Origin: Sphingomonas sp. PsM26
GTDB taxonomy: Bacteria > Pseudomonadota > Alphaproteobacteria > Sphingomonadales > Sphingomonadaceae
Length of the DNA stretch: 64,000 nt
NCBI GenBank assembly: GCA_030433805.1
Contig: JARUXA010000001.1
Location: 62,001-126,000 of the forward strand
Direction of reading: 5' to 3'
The notes beneath the pieces are model-generated. The model saw only the letters and a list, made by a program, of their open reading frames with translations. It was not told the origin of the DNA and did not search any database. The position numbers were made by a program, and so were the translations under genes. Shown one piece after another: positions 52,592 through 61,161 of the stretch (position 1 is the first letter of the stretch; every line of letters begins with the position of its first letter).

Positions 52592-53389
52592 ATGAAACAC
52601 GGCGACATCCGAATCGGCATTGGTGGCTGGACTTACGAACCATGGCGCGGGACGTTCTTTCCCGAAAAATGGCCGCAGAAGCGCGAACTCGATTACGCCG
52701 CGTCGAAACTGACCGCGATCGAGGTCAACGGCACCTATTATTCGTCGCAAAAACCAGCGACCTTCGCGTCTTGGGCCAAGGCGGTGCCTGACGGGTTCGT
52801 CTTTGCACTCAAGGCATCGCGCTATTGCACCAACCGCAAGGTGCTGGCGGAGGCGGGCGAATCAATCGCGAAGTTCACCGGGCAGGGGATCGTCGAGCTG
52901 GGCGACCGGCTCGGGCCGATCCTGTGGCAGTTCATGGCGACCAAGAAGTTCGACGCGGACGATTTCGGCGGGTTCCTCAAGCTGTTGCCGTCGAGCCAGG
53001 ACGGCGTCGCGCTGCGCCATGCGGTGCAGGTGCGGCATGAGAGTTTCCTCGTCCCCGAATTCGTTGCGCTGGCCCGCGCGGCGGGGGTGGCGATCGTTTA
53101 TGCCGATTCGACCGAATACCCCGCGATCGCGGATGTCAGCGGGGATATGGTCTATGCGCGGCTAGAGGCGGCGGTCGAGGACGAGCCAGCGGGTTACGCC
53201 CCGGCGGCGCTCGATCGCTGGGCCAAGGCCGCGCGCGACTGGTCGGCGGGCGCTGCTCCGGGCGACTTGCCGTACGTGGCGGATGCGGCCCCGGTCGTGC
53301 CGCGCGAAACGTTCGTCTTTTTCATCAACGGAGCGAAAGTGCGTGCGCCACACGGTGCGATGGCGCTGATCGACCGGGTGCAGGGGTAA
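52592..53389 (+). CDS. DUF72 family protein
   Basis: A 265-residue TIM-barrel-like protein of DUF72 (YecE). The start IRIGIGGWTYEPWRGTFFPE and KLTAIEVNGTYYS are diagnostic, as is FALKASRYCTNRK. Function is unknown, although DUF72 genes often lie near repair or radical SAM genes. The ATG at 52592 is used; a GTG at 52583 is possible. It ends 31 bases before the convergent Mic60-like gene. Confidence 0.88.
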   Translation: MKHGDIRIGIGGWTYEPWRGTFFPEKWPQKRELDYAASKLTAIEVNGTYYSSQKPATFASWAKAVPDGFVFALKASRYCTNRKVLAEAGESIAKFTGQGIVELGDRLGPILWQFMATKKFDADDFGGFLKLLPSSQDGVALRHAVQVRHESFLVPEFVALARAAGVAIVYADSTEYPAIADVSGDMVYARLEAAVEDEPAGYAPAALDRWAKAARDWSAGAAPGDLPYVADAAPVVPRETFVFFINGAKVRAPHGAMALIDRVQG

Positions 53390-53420
53390 AACTGTCTGCC
53401 TGAGCGCGAGTGATCCCGCT

Positions 53421-54512
53421 CTAGATCGCTCCGTTCGTTTCGAGAGTCGCGGGCGTATCCGGCACCACTTCAGTCTCTTCGGGCGCCGCTTCCTGCGGTG
53501 TGGCGGGTGCCAGAGGTGCCATCGGGCGCGGATCGACACCGGGGCTCAGGATGGCGGCACTCTCGATCGTGTTGAGCGCGTGGCGGGTGTTGATGTAACG
53601 GCGGGCGGCCTCGGTCCAGCGCGTCGCCTGGCTCGCGCCGGGCGTCCGCGACACTTCGGCGAGCGCCGCCTCGACCTGTCCGGCTTCGAGCAGCCGCTGC
53701 GCGCGCGCGACTCGGTCGACCGGCAGCGGCGACGGCGCACTCGCCTTGCGCAGGACCACGAGGTTGCGCAGTTCGCGCGCCAGGCTTTGCAGCCAGCCAC
53801 TGCTCGCCACCCCGGTGACGAGTTCGGGTGCGACGCCGTCGAGCCCGGCGCGCAGATCCTCGAGCGTCACCGGGTTGCGCGCTGCCTGGACGATCGTCGC
53901 GACCGCGGCCGCCTGGGTCGTGCCGAAGCGCGTGCGCAATTGCTGCTCGATGAATCCCAGGTTGAGTCCACGGTCGAGCGCGCGACGGGCTGCGAACGCG
54001 ACCATCAGCCCTTCGCTGCGGGTGGCATAAGCGGCGGCCTGTTGCGCATCGCGGTCGATGCTTGCCTCGCGCGCTTCGAGTGCATCCAGCTTGCTCGCCA
54101 GTTCGACTTCGCGACTGCTCAGTGCTGCGATATCGATTGCGGGGCCGGGGGCACCGACTTTTCCGGGCAGGATGACGACGGGCGGCTGCCCGTTCGACAC
54201 CGGGAGCGTCATCGTCGCGACCTGTTTGCCATCCGCGCCGGTATTCAGGCCCTTGCCGAACCGCGTGATCAGTAACGCGGCCACGCCGACGCCGATCAGG
54301 AACGCGATCAGCCCGAGCGCGATACCCATTCGCCATCCCATACCACGTTGATTCGCAACGGGAGGAACGGGGGGTGGGGTGTAGGGCGGCACAGTGCGCT
54401 GCGGCGGTATTGGAGAGTCGGGCCGAGTCTGTCGCGGGGCGTTGTGCCTGTCCTGCCCGGGGGCCTGTGCCGGGAACTCGGTCTCGGGGACGGTGGGCGT
54501 GTTTTCGTCCAT
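53421..54512 (-). CDS. Mic60/mitofilin-like inner-membrane protein
   Basis: A 363-residue protein: a Pro-rich cytoplasmic start (1-58), one helix (about 62-83), a coiled-coil-prone segment (ALSSREVELASKLDALEAREAS), then an all-helical C-terminus. This architecture, and the location right after hemC-hemD, match alphaproteobacterial Mic60 (COG4223), the ancestor of the mitochondrial crista-junction protein. The sequence identity is low, so the assignment leans on context. The final residues ATLETNGAI come from a genomic repeat arm. Confidence 0.68.
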   Translation of the reverse strand: MDENTPTVPETEFPAQAPGQDRHNAPRQTRPDSPIPPQRTVPPYTPPPVPPVANQRGMGWRMGIALGLIAFLIGVGVAALLITRFGKGLNTGADGKQVATMTLPVSNGQPPVVILPGKVGAPGPAIDIAALSSREVELASKLDALEAREASIDRDAQQAAAYATRSEGLMVAFAARRALDRGLNLGFIEQQLRTRFGTTQAAAVATIVQAARNPVTLEDLRAGLDGVAPELVTGVASSGWLQSLARELRNLVVLRKASAPSPLPVDRVARAQRLLEAGQVEAALAEVSRTPGASQATRWTEAARRYINTRHALNTIESAAILSPGVDPRPMAPLAPATPQEAAPEETEVVPDTPATLETNGAI

Positions 54513-54545
54513 AGCGCTGTCTTATCATCGCCCGAACGCGAACGG

Positions 54546-55229
54546 TCAACGGCTCGTCGTCGGAAGAGCCGTGAGGGCGGCGAACAGTGCGGCGTCGTCC
54601 GGGCGCGCAGCCACGACCATGTGGGCCCAGCCGGACCCGGCGGCGGCGGCGATCGCGGGACTGAACGCCGCGATCGCGATCCGCGTGCGCGTCAGGCCCG
54701 CTGAATTGACCAGCGTGCCGATGCGCTTGGCGGCGCGTGCCGAATGCAACAACGCAACGCGGTCGTGCAGCACGTCGAGCTCGGCGGGATCGATGGCGCG
54801 CGGCACGCTCTGATAGACCGGGATCAGCGTCGCGATGACGCCACCAGCCTCGAGCGTGCGATCATGCCCGGTCAGATGGAGCGCGCGTCGCACGCCGGTG
54901 CGTTCCGCCAGCGCGACGATGTCCGCGGCGTTGCCGGTGCCCGATGCGATCACTTCGAACCCGGCATCGCGTGCCGCCGCAGCAGTGTGTCCGCCGACCG
55001 CGAGCACCGGCAGCATTCGCAGGGCGGCGATCGCCTCCCCACCGAACCGGAGGGCGTTTGCACTGGTCAGGATCAGCGCATCGTGCTGCGTCGGATCAGG
55101 TACGGCCCAGTCGAGCGGCTCGACCGCGAACACCGGCAGTGCCACAGCGTCGAACCCGGCATCGCGTGCGCGCGCCAGCGTCGCGGCATTACCGGGCTCG
55201 GGACGCAGCACGACCAGCCGCTGCATCAT
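54546..55229 (-). CDS. hemD: Uroporphyrinogen-III synthase
   Basis: A 227-residue enzyme closing and inverting ring D of hydroxymethylbilane. Sequence is poorly conserved in this family; visible marks are LRPEPGNAATLARARDAGF, ALILTSANALRF, VLAVGGHTAAAARDAGF and the C-terminal IAAFSPAIAAAA. The ATG at 55229 overlaps the hemC stop (ATGA), giving strong contextual support. Confidence 0.9.
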   Translation of the reverse strand: MMQRLVVLRPEPGNAATLARARDAGFDAVALPVFAVEPLDWAVPDPTQHDALILTSANALRFGGEAIAALRMLPVLAVGGHTAAAARDAGFEVIASGTGNAADIVALAERTGVRRALHLTGHDRTLEAGGVIATLIPVYQSVPRAIDPAELDVLHDRVALLHSARAAKRIGTLVNSAGLTRTRIAIAAFSPAIAAAAGSGWAHMVVAARPDDAALFAALTALPTTSR

Positions 55230-56161
55230 CCCGCGAACAACGACCGCACTGCCGGAGGCGCACGGTCGAGCAAATCCGCTCCCAGTCGCGCGGCCAGCGT
55301 GGCATCGCCAAGCGCGCCGTCGACCACGCCCGCGACATGCGCGCTGCCGTCCTCGGCGAACAATTCGCCGCGCAAGGTCATCGTCGTTCCGCCTTCTCCG
55401 TCGTCGGCGAGCGTCGCCAGTGCCGCGACCGGCGAATGGCAATCCGCCTGCAACACCGCTAGCAACGCGCGTTCGAGCAGGACGCAGGCATGGGTCGGGG
55501 CATCGTCGATCGCAGCGAGCAGCGTGCGGACTCGCTCATCGTCGGTCCGTGCCTCGATCCCGACCGCGCCTTGCGCGGGGGCGGGGAGCATCACGTCGAT
55601 CGGGATGCAGCTACCGACCTCGACCCGCCCGAGCCGCTCTAGCCCCGCCGCTGCGAGCAACGTCGCATCGACTTCGCCCGCCGCGACCTTGGCGAGCCGC
55701 GTGTCGACATTCCCGCGCAGCAAGATCGTGACGAGATCGGGGCGCAACCGTTTGACCTGCGCGACCCGGCGCGGCGAGCTCGTGCCGACCACCGCGCCTT
55801 CACGCAACGCGCTCACGCTGTCGGCGCCGATGATCCGGTCGCGCACGTCGGCGCGCGGCAGCATCGCTGCGATCCTGATCGCATCCGGGCGTCCGGTTTC
55901 GACGTCCTTCATCGAATGGACCGCGAAATCAATCTCGCCGCACAGTAGCGCGCGATCAAGTTCCTTGGTCCACAGCGCCTTGCCCCCGATCTCGGCAAGC
56001 GCGACATCCTGGCGACGGTCGCCGGTCGTGCGGATCGTGACGATCTCGACGCGGTCGCGGTCCCAGCCATGCGCTGCGCACAGTGCCTCGCGCACCAGAT
56101 TGGCCTGAACCAGTGCGAGCGGCGACCCGCGCGTCCCGAGCTTGAGCGGTGGTTGTGTCAC
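55226..56161 (-). CDS. hemC: Porphobilinogen deaminase (hydroxymethylbilane synthase)
   Basis: A 311-residue enzyme joining four porphobilinogens. The N-terminal KLGTRGSPLALVQAN, VHSMKDVE with the catalytic Asp, and VGTSSPRR are intact. The dipyrromethane cofactor attaches to Cys241 in LQADCHSPVAA. The start is the GTG at 56161. It heads the hemC-hemD-Mic60-like unit and diverges from tsaD, the common neighbouring gene in alphaproteobacteria. Confidence 0.95.
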   Translation of the reverse strand: MTQPPLKLGTRGSPLALVQANLVREALCAAHGWDRDRVEIVTIRTTGDRRQDVALAEIGGKALWTKELDRALLCGEIDFAVHSMKDVETGRPDAIRIAAMLPRADVRDRIIGADSVSALREGAVVGTSSPRRVAQVKRLRPDLVTILLRGNVDTRLAKVAAGEVDATLLAAAGLERLGRVEVGSCIPIDVMLPAPAQGAVGIEARTDDERVRTLLAAIDDAPTHACVLLERALLAVLQADCHSPVAALATLADDGEGGTTMTLRGELFAEDGSAHVAGVVDGALGDATLAARLGADLLDRAPPAVRSLFAG

Positions 56162-56269
56162 GCGGCGTCCCCTTCGCTGCGTGTCATGGACGAAATCGCC
56201 GGGGTCCGACAAGTGGCGGGCGAGGGCGGGGGCTTCGACAACGCGCGGGATCGGCGATAGGGAGGGCGG

Positions 56270-57301
56270 ATGGCACTCATTCTCGGTCTCGAATCCAGTT
56301 GCGACGAAACCGCCGCGGCGCTCGTCACGTCGGATCGTCAGGTTCTGGCACACCGTCTGGCAGGACAGGAGGCGGCGCACCGTCCGTTCGGCGGCGTCGT
56401 TCCTGAAATCGCCGCGCGCGCGCATGTCGAGGTGCTCGCCCCCCTGATCGAGGCGGCGCTGGCGGATGCGGGGGTCACACTCGCCGAAGTCGACGCGATC
56501 GCGGCGACTGCGGGGCCGGGGCTGATCGGCGGGGTGATGGTTGGGCTCGTCACGGGCAAGGCGCTTGCGCATGCCGCGGGCAAGCCGCTGATTGCGGTCA
56601 ACCATCTGGAAGGGCACGCGCTGAGCCCGCGACTGTCCGATCCCGATCTCGCATTTCCCTATCTGTTGTTGCTCGTCTCGGGCGGGCACTGCCAGTTGCT
56701 GCTGGTCGAGGGGGTGAACCGCTACCGCCGGCTTGCGACGACGATCGACGATGCTGCGGGCGAAGCGTTCGACAAGACCGCCAAGGTGCTTGGGCTGGGC
56801 TTCCCCGGCGGCCCCGCGGTCGAGGTTGCGGCCCGCGCCGGGCGACCGATCGTGCCGCTGCCGCGCCCGCTGAAGGGATCGCCCGAACCGCATTTCTCCT
56901 TTGCCGGGCTGAAAAGCGCGGTCGTCCGCGCGCATGCGGCAGGGACATGGTCGACTGAGGATATCGCCGCGTCGTTCCAGCAGGCCGTGGTCGATTGCCT
57001 GCTCGATCGCACCGTCCGCGCGCTCGGGGCCGCACATGGCGCGACCGCGCTGGTGGTCGCGGGCGGGGTCGCTGCGAACGGCGCGGTGCGGACCGCGCTT
57101 GCCGATCTGGCGGCGGCGAACGGTCTGCGGTTCGTGGCGCCGCCCTTGTGGCTGTGCACCGACAATGCCGCGATGATCGGCTGGGCTGGCGCGGAGCGCT
57201 ACGCGGCCGGGCTGACCGACCCGCTCGACGTCGCTGCGCGGCCGCGCTGGCCGCTTGATCCGGGCGCCGAAGCGGTGCGTGGTGCAGGAGTGAAGGCATG
57301 A
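56270..57301 (+). CDS. tsaD: tRNA threonylcarbamoyladenosine synthase subunit TsaD
   Basis: A 343-residue ASKHA ATPase transferring threonylcarbamoyl to A37 of tRNAs reading ANN codons. Motifs: [33 protein letters not shown], the metal His112/His116 in [22 protein letters not shown], and [12 protein letters not shown]. It overlaps gpsA by ATGA, a conserved pairing. Confidence 0.97.
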   Translation: MALILGLESSCDETAAALVTSDRQVLAHRLAGQEAAHRPFGGVVPEIAARAHVEVLAPLIEAALADAGVTLAEVDAIAATAGPGLIGGVMVGLVTGKALAHAAGKPLIAVNHLEGHALSPRLSDPDLAFPYLLLLVSGGHCQLLLVEGVNRYRRLATTIDDAAGEAFDKTAKVLGLGFPGGPAVEVAARAGRPIVPLPRPLKGSPEPHFSFAGLKSAVVRAHAAGTWSTEDIAASFQQAVVDCLLDRTVRALGAAHGATALVVAGGVAANGAVRTALADLAAANGLRFVAPPLWLCTDNAAMIGWAGAERYAAGLTDPLDVAARPRWPLDPGAEAVRGAGVKA

Positions 57302-58275
57302 AGATCGGGGTCATCGGTGGCGGTGCCTGGGGCACCGCGCTCGCGCAGGTCGCAGCGCGCGGCGGCGAGCCCGTCCTTTTGTGGGCGCGCGAGCCGGATG
57401 TCGTCGAGGGGATCAACACTGGGCACAAGAACGCGCGCTTCCTCTCCGGAATCACGCTGCCCGAGACGATCGTCGCGACCGGGTCGCTCGGCGCGCTGTC
57501 GGCGTGCGATGCGTTGCTCGTCGTCGTCCCTGCGCAGCATGTGCGTGCGGTGCTCGCTGAGACGGCGGTCGGCGCGACGCCGCTGGTGCTGTGCGCCAAG
57601 GGGATCGAGGCGGGCACGCAGATGCTGGTCGGCGAAGTCGCGCGCGAGATCCATCCAAACGCGCCGATCGCGGTGCTGTCCGGTCCGACTTTCGCGCATG
57701 AAGTCGCCGCCGGGCAACCGACTGCGGTGACGCTCGCCTGCGCGGACGAGGCGCTGGGCGCGGCGCTTGCGGACCGGCTCGCGGGACCTGCGCTCCGGCC
57801 CTATGCCACGACCGACGTCATCGGTGCGGAAATCGGCGGCGCGGTCAAGAACGTGCTCGCGATCGCGTGCGGTGTCGTCGAGGGTGCCGGACTCGGCCAG
57901 AACGCCCGCGCCGCATTGATCGCGCGCGGATTTGCGGAAATGGTGCGCTTCGGAATGGCGCGTGGTGCACAGGTAGAAACGCTGAGCGGGTTGTCGGGAC
58001 TGGGGGATCTGGTGCTGACCTGTTCGTCGACCAGCTCGCGCAACTTCTCGCTTGGGGTCGGGCTGGGGCAGGGACGGCGTGCGCAGGATCTGCTCGCGGA
58101 CCGCGTAACGGTGGCGGAAGGCGCGGCTACCGCACCGGTGCTGCGCGTGGCGGCGGCTGCGATCGGGGTAGAGATGCCCGTGGTCGCGGCGGTATGTGCG
58201 CTGCTCGAAGGCGCGGATGTCGGCGCGGTCATCGAGGCGCTGCTCGCGCGGCCGTTGCGACGCGAGGTGCGGTAA
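57298..58275 (+). CDS. gpsA: Glycerol-3-phosphate dehydrogenase [NAD(P)+]
   Basis: A 325-residue enzyme making sn-glycerol-3-phosphate from DHAP for phospholipids. NAD(P) motif [16 protein letters not shown] starts at residue 3; substrate motifs [27 protein letters not shown] and [15 protein letters not shown] hold the catalytic Lys and are intact, with [13 protein letters not shown]. It follows tsaD with a 4-base overlap. Confidence 0.96.
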   Translation: MKIGVIGGGAWGTALAQVAARGGEPVLLWAREPDVVEGINTGHKNARFLSGITLPETIVATGSLGALSACDALLVVVPAQHVRAVLAETAVGATPLVLCAKGIEAGTQMLVGEVAREIHPNAPIAVLSGPTFAHEVAAGQPTAVTLACADEALGAALADRLAGPALRPYATTDVIGAEIGGAVKNVLAIACGVVEGAGLGQNARAALIARGFAEMVRFGMARGAQVETLSGLSGLGDLVLTCSSTSSRNFSLGVGLGQGRRAQDLLADRVTVAEGAATAPVLRVAAAAIGVEMPVVAAVCALLEGADVGAVIEALLARPLRREVR

Positions 58276-58295
58276 CGCTTCAGCGTGACCGCGTT

Positions 58296-58377
58296 CTCCG
58301 GCAAAAGCCGGAGTCTAGGGTTTGGCGGCCACCCCGTCGTTGTCCTGATAGGCTCTGCGTTCCCGCCTTCGCGGGAA
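58296..58377. repeat. Pair of short hairpins after gpsA
   Basis: CTCCGGC AAAA GCCGGAG (58296-58313) and TTCCCGC CTTC GCGGGAA (58360-58377) are perfect 7-base stems with 4-base loops. They lie between convergent gpsA and sdhAF4-like genes and could stop or stabilise transcripts from both sides. Confidence 0.6.
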
Positions 58378-58412
58378 ATCGGCGCAGGGTTCTCCCGCGC
58401 CGCTGCATACCC

Positions 58413-58580
58413 TCAGAAATCGATCGCGATGCCTTTGTGCTCCCAGTCGCCGTAGCGCGTCGGATCGAGCCCGAGATGGTCGCGCGTGTCGCGCGGTTCG
58501 GGTTTGGGGTCGGGGGCGGGCACCGGCGTATTCTTGCTGAGATAGGCTGGTGGCTTCACATGCGGCGGACGAGCGGCCAT
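58413..58580 (-). CDS. DUF1674 protein, succinate dehydrogenase assembly factor 4-like
   Basis: A 55-residue protein ending PTRYGDWEHKGIAIDF, the diagnostic DUF1674/SDHAF4 tail, with an unstructured Pro/Lys-rich start. SDHAF4 relatives bind flavinylated SdhA until it joins SdhB. No sdh genes are in this window. The ATG at 58580 is used; the frame is open for another 540 codons upstream but that is antisense to rsmB. It diverges from rsmB. Confidence 0.88.
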   Translation of the reverse strand: MAARPPHVKPPAYLSKNTPVPAPDPKPEPRDTRDHLGLDPTRYGDWEHKGIAIDF

Positions 58581-58655
58581 GAGGGACTTCCTTGCAGACG
58601 CATGAGATAAAGCGTCTCCCGTCAGTTGGCGGTCCTTTGCGAAGAGTTCAAGCCC

Positions 58656-59957
58656 GTGACCCTGCCACCCCCCCGCCGTTACATGCCCCGCCCCGAACCC
58701 GTCGAGGCCCCCGGCGTCCCCGCACGCCGCGCGGCGCTCCGGATGCTCGACGCGGTTCTCCGCCAGGGCTTGCCGCTCGAAGCCGCGATCGGCCGCGCGA
58801 CCGGAGGGATCGACCGCGCCGATGACCGAGCGCTGGCCCACGCGATCGCGGCGGAGGTGCTGCGACGGTTGCCCGATCTCGACGCGCTGATCGATTCGGC
58901 GACCAAGACTCGATTGCCCGATGATTCCAAGGCGCGCTTTGCGCTGCGCATCGCGCTGGTGCAGGCGCTGTCGCTCGGCACCCCGTCGCACGCGGCGATT
59001 TCGACCGTGCTGCCGCTGGTCGACGGTGGCCCGCGCAAGCTCGTCCACGGCGTGTTCGGGACGTTGTCGCGCAACGGCGACCAGCTTCCCGAACTGCCGA
59101 CGCTTCCCGATCCGGTCGCTTTGCGCTGGCACGCCGCCTGGGGCGACGATGGGATCCATGCTGCCGAGGAAGCGATGGCGGCTCCCCCACCGCTCGACCT
59201 GACGCTCGCCGACCCCGCCGAAACCGCGCGCTTCGTCGAGGAACTGGGCGGCGTTTCGCTGCTCCCCGGCCATGTCCGGATCGACTCCGCGCATGTGCCT
59301 GAGCTTCCGGGATTTGAGGACGGGCGCTGGTGGGTGCAGGATATCGCCGCCTCGTTGCCTGCGCGGTTGCTGGGCAAGGGCGCGGGCACCGCGCTCGATC
59401 TGTGCGCCGCGCCTGGGGGCAAGACGATGCAGCTCGCGAGTGCAGGCTGGCGCGTGACCTCGGTCGATATGTCGGAGAATCGCCTGACGCGACTGCGTGA
59501 CAACCTCGCGCGGACCGGGCTGACGGCGGAGATCGTCGAGGCCGACGTGCTCGAATGGGCGCCGCCCGCGCCGGTCGATGCGGTGCTGCTCGATGCGCCG
59601 TGCAGCGCGACGGGTATTTTCCGGCGGCACCCCGATGTGCTCCACCGCGTGCGGCCTTCGCAGATCACCGATCTTGCAGCGTTGCAGACCAGCTTGCTGA
59701 CGCGCGCGGCGGAATGGGTGAAGCCGGGCGGCACGCTCGTCTTCGCAACCTGTTCGCTCGAACCCGCCGAGGGCGAGAAGCAGCGCGAACGCTTCGCCGC
59801 GGCCCGCCCCGATTTCGCGCTCGAGCCGGTTGGCGTCGAGGAATTGCCTGCGGGGATCGTCTCGACGGCGGAGGGAACGGTGCGCACCTTGCCCGGCATG
59901 GTCAAGCCGGGCGGCAATGACGGCTTCTTCATCGCGCGCTGGCGGCGGCAGGGGTAG
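58656..59957 (+). CDS. rsmB: 16S rRNA (cytosine967-C5)-methyltransferase RsmB-like
   Basis: A 433-residue NOL1/NOP2/Sun methyltransferase with the N-terminal NusB-like helical domain (about 15-140). SAM motif [15 protein letters not shown], catalytic Cys in [17 protein letters not shown], and second Cys in [12 protein letters not shown] are all present. Several starts are possible; I use GTG at 58656 with GAAGAG upstream, though TTG at 58626 and ATG at 58683 remain candidates. Confidence 0.93.
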   Translation: MTLPPPRRYMPRPEPVEAPGVPARRAALRMLDAVLRQGLPLEAAIGRATGGIDRADDRALAHAIAAEVLRRLPDLDALIDSATKTRLPDDSKARFALRIALVQALSLGTPSHAAISTVLPLVDGGPRKLVHGVFGTLSRNGDQLPELPTLPDPVALRWHAAWGDDGIHAAEEAMAAPPPLDLTLADPAETARFVEELGGVSLLPGHVRIDSAHVPELPGFEDGRWWVQDIAASLPARLLGKGAGTALDLCAAPGGKTMQLASAGWRVTSVDMSENRLTRLRDNLARTGLTAEIVEADVLEWAPPAPVDAVLLDAPCSATGIFRRHPDVLHRVRPSQITDLAALQTSLLTRAAEWVKPGGTLVFATCSLEPAEGEKQRERFAAARPDFALEPVGVEELPAGIVSTAEGTVRTLPGMVKPGGNDGFFIARWRRQG

Positions 59958-60019
59958 GTTCGGGGGTGGGGGCTGCCGTTTCTGCGCTTCCTCTATCCTT
60001 ACCGCGCCCTTTTCTTCTG

Positions 60020-60128
60020 CACTTACTCGGCGAAGGCCGGGGCCCAGTAGAGATGTCCGAGGTAACGAAGCGCAGCCCATCGTTTTGCGCCGTTCCGCTC
60101 CTGGGGCCCGGCCTTCACCGGGGAAGCG
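60020..60128. repeat. Inverted repeat unit (CCCCGGCGAAGGCCGGGG family), copy 1
   Basis: CGGCGAAGGCCGGGGCCCAG and CTGGGGCCCGGCCTTCACCG pair around about 55 bases that include GAGGTAACGAAGCGCAGCCCATCG. One arm has a C-to-A change (TTCACCG), a decayed copy. Confidence 0.78.
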
Positions 60129-60231
60129 GGAGGAAGGATGCGAGAAGCGCAATTCCCTCGCCCGCCCGCGAACGACCAACCTCTTTCGGCGGGCGGGTCC
60201 CGACGCCCTCATCGCGTTCCCCCCTTCTTCT

Positions 60232-60340
60232 ACGCTTCCCCGGCGAAGGCCGGGGCCCAGTAGAGAGGTTCGAGGTAACGAAACACAGCCTATCGCTTTC
60301 CGGCGTTCCGCTACTGGGCCCCGGCCTTCGCCGGGGAAGT
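60232..60340. repeat. Inverted repeat unit (CCCCGGCGAAGGCCGGGG family), copy 2
   Basis: CTTCCCCGGCGAAGGCCGGG and CCCGGCCTTCGCCGGGGAAG pair perfectly. The centre, GAGGTAACGAAACACAGCC, matches copy 1, showing that the loop is conserved too. Confidence 0.82.
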
Positions 60341-60498
60341 GGGAGAAAGGATGCGAGAAGGGCGGAAGCGCCGAGTGGAGGAGCGAAGCGCAATTCCCTC
60401 GCCCGACCGCAAACGATCAACGCCTTACGGTATGCCGGACTCAACGGGACATCCCGCGCTTGTCCCGAATCGGCGGCGTGCTACAGGCTCAGCGCATC

Positions 60499-61161
60499 AT
60501 GTCCCAGCGCCCCGTCCGCATCGCCCCGTCCATCCTATCGGCTGATTTCGCCAAGCTCGGCGAGGAGGTCCGCGCGATCGACGCCGCGGGCGCGGACTGG
60601 ATCCATGTCGATGTGATGGACGGGCATTTCGTCCCCAACATCTCGATCGGCCCGGCAGTGGTGAAGGCGATCCGCCCGCACACGACCAAGCCGCTCGACG
60701 TCCATCTGATGATCGCGCCGGTCGACCCGTATCTCGAGGCGTTTGCCGAAGCCGGCGCGGACACGATCAGCATCCACGTCGAGGCCGGGCCGCACACGCA
60801 TCGCAGTCTTCAACACATCCGCCAACTCGGCAAGCGCGCGGGTGTCGTGCTGACCCCGCAAACGCCCGCCAAGGCGCTCGATTACCTGCTCGACATGGTT
60901 GATCTGGTGCTCGTCATGAGCGTCAATCCAGGCTTCGGCGGGCAGGCCTTCATCGAAAGTGCGCTCGGCAAGATCGAGAGCGTCCGCAAGATGATCGACA
61001 AGGGCGGCTATGCTATCGACCTAGAGGTCGACGGCGGGATCGACCTGATCACCGCGCCGCGCGCGATCGCGGCAGGCGCGGATGCGCTGGTCGCGGGCAC
61101 CGCGACCTTCCGTGGCGGGCCGGATGCCTATGCCGCCAACATCGCAGGTTTGCGCGGCTAA
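60499..61161 (+). CDS. rpe: Ribulose-phosphate 3-epimerase
   Basis: A 220-residue TIM-barrel epimerase of the pentose phosphate pathway. [17 protein letters not shown], the catalytic Asp in [19 protein letters not shown], and the metal His/Asp of EVDGGID are all conserved, as is [12 protein letters not shown]. The ATG at 60499 is used. It ends one base before the heparinase-like start. Confidence 0.96.
   Translation: MSQRPVRIAPSILSADFAKLGEEVRAIDAAGADWIHVDVMDGHFVPNISIGPAVVKAIRPHTTKPLDVHLMIAPVDPYLEAFAEAGADTISIHVEAGPHTHRSLQHIRQLGKRAGVVLTPQTPAKALDYLLDMVDLVLVMSVNPGFGGQAFIESALGKIESVRKMIDKGGYAIDLEVDGGIDLITAPRAIAAGADALVAGTATFRGGPDAYAANIAGLRG

Larger units (their letters stand above)
59958..60498. 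other. 541-base gene-free region with two direct copies of a repeat unit
   Basis: No credible gene. It contains two inverted-repeat units (60020-60128 and 60232-60340) of the CCCCGGC family. Each is followed by a similar tail with GAAGCGCAATTCCCTCGCCC and a C/A-rich end, so a unit of about 190-230 bases was duplicated in tandem. The last 70 bases lead into rpe. Confidence 0.7.

Noticed and set aside
58581..60212. Long upstream extension of the 55-residue SDHAF4-like protein
   Set aside because: It is antisense to rsmB and the following repeats; the conserved protein needs only the last 55 codons.
59830..60498. N-terminal extension of Rpe through the repeat region
   Set aside because: The extension translates intergenic repeats and the rsmB tail; the known Rpe start is at 60499.
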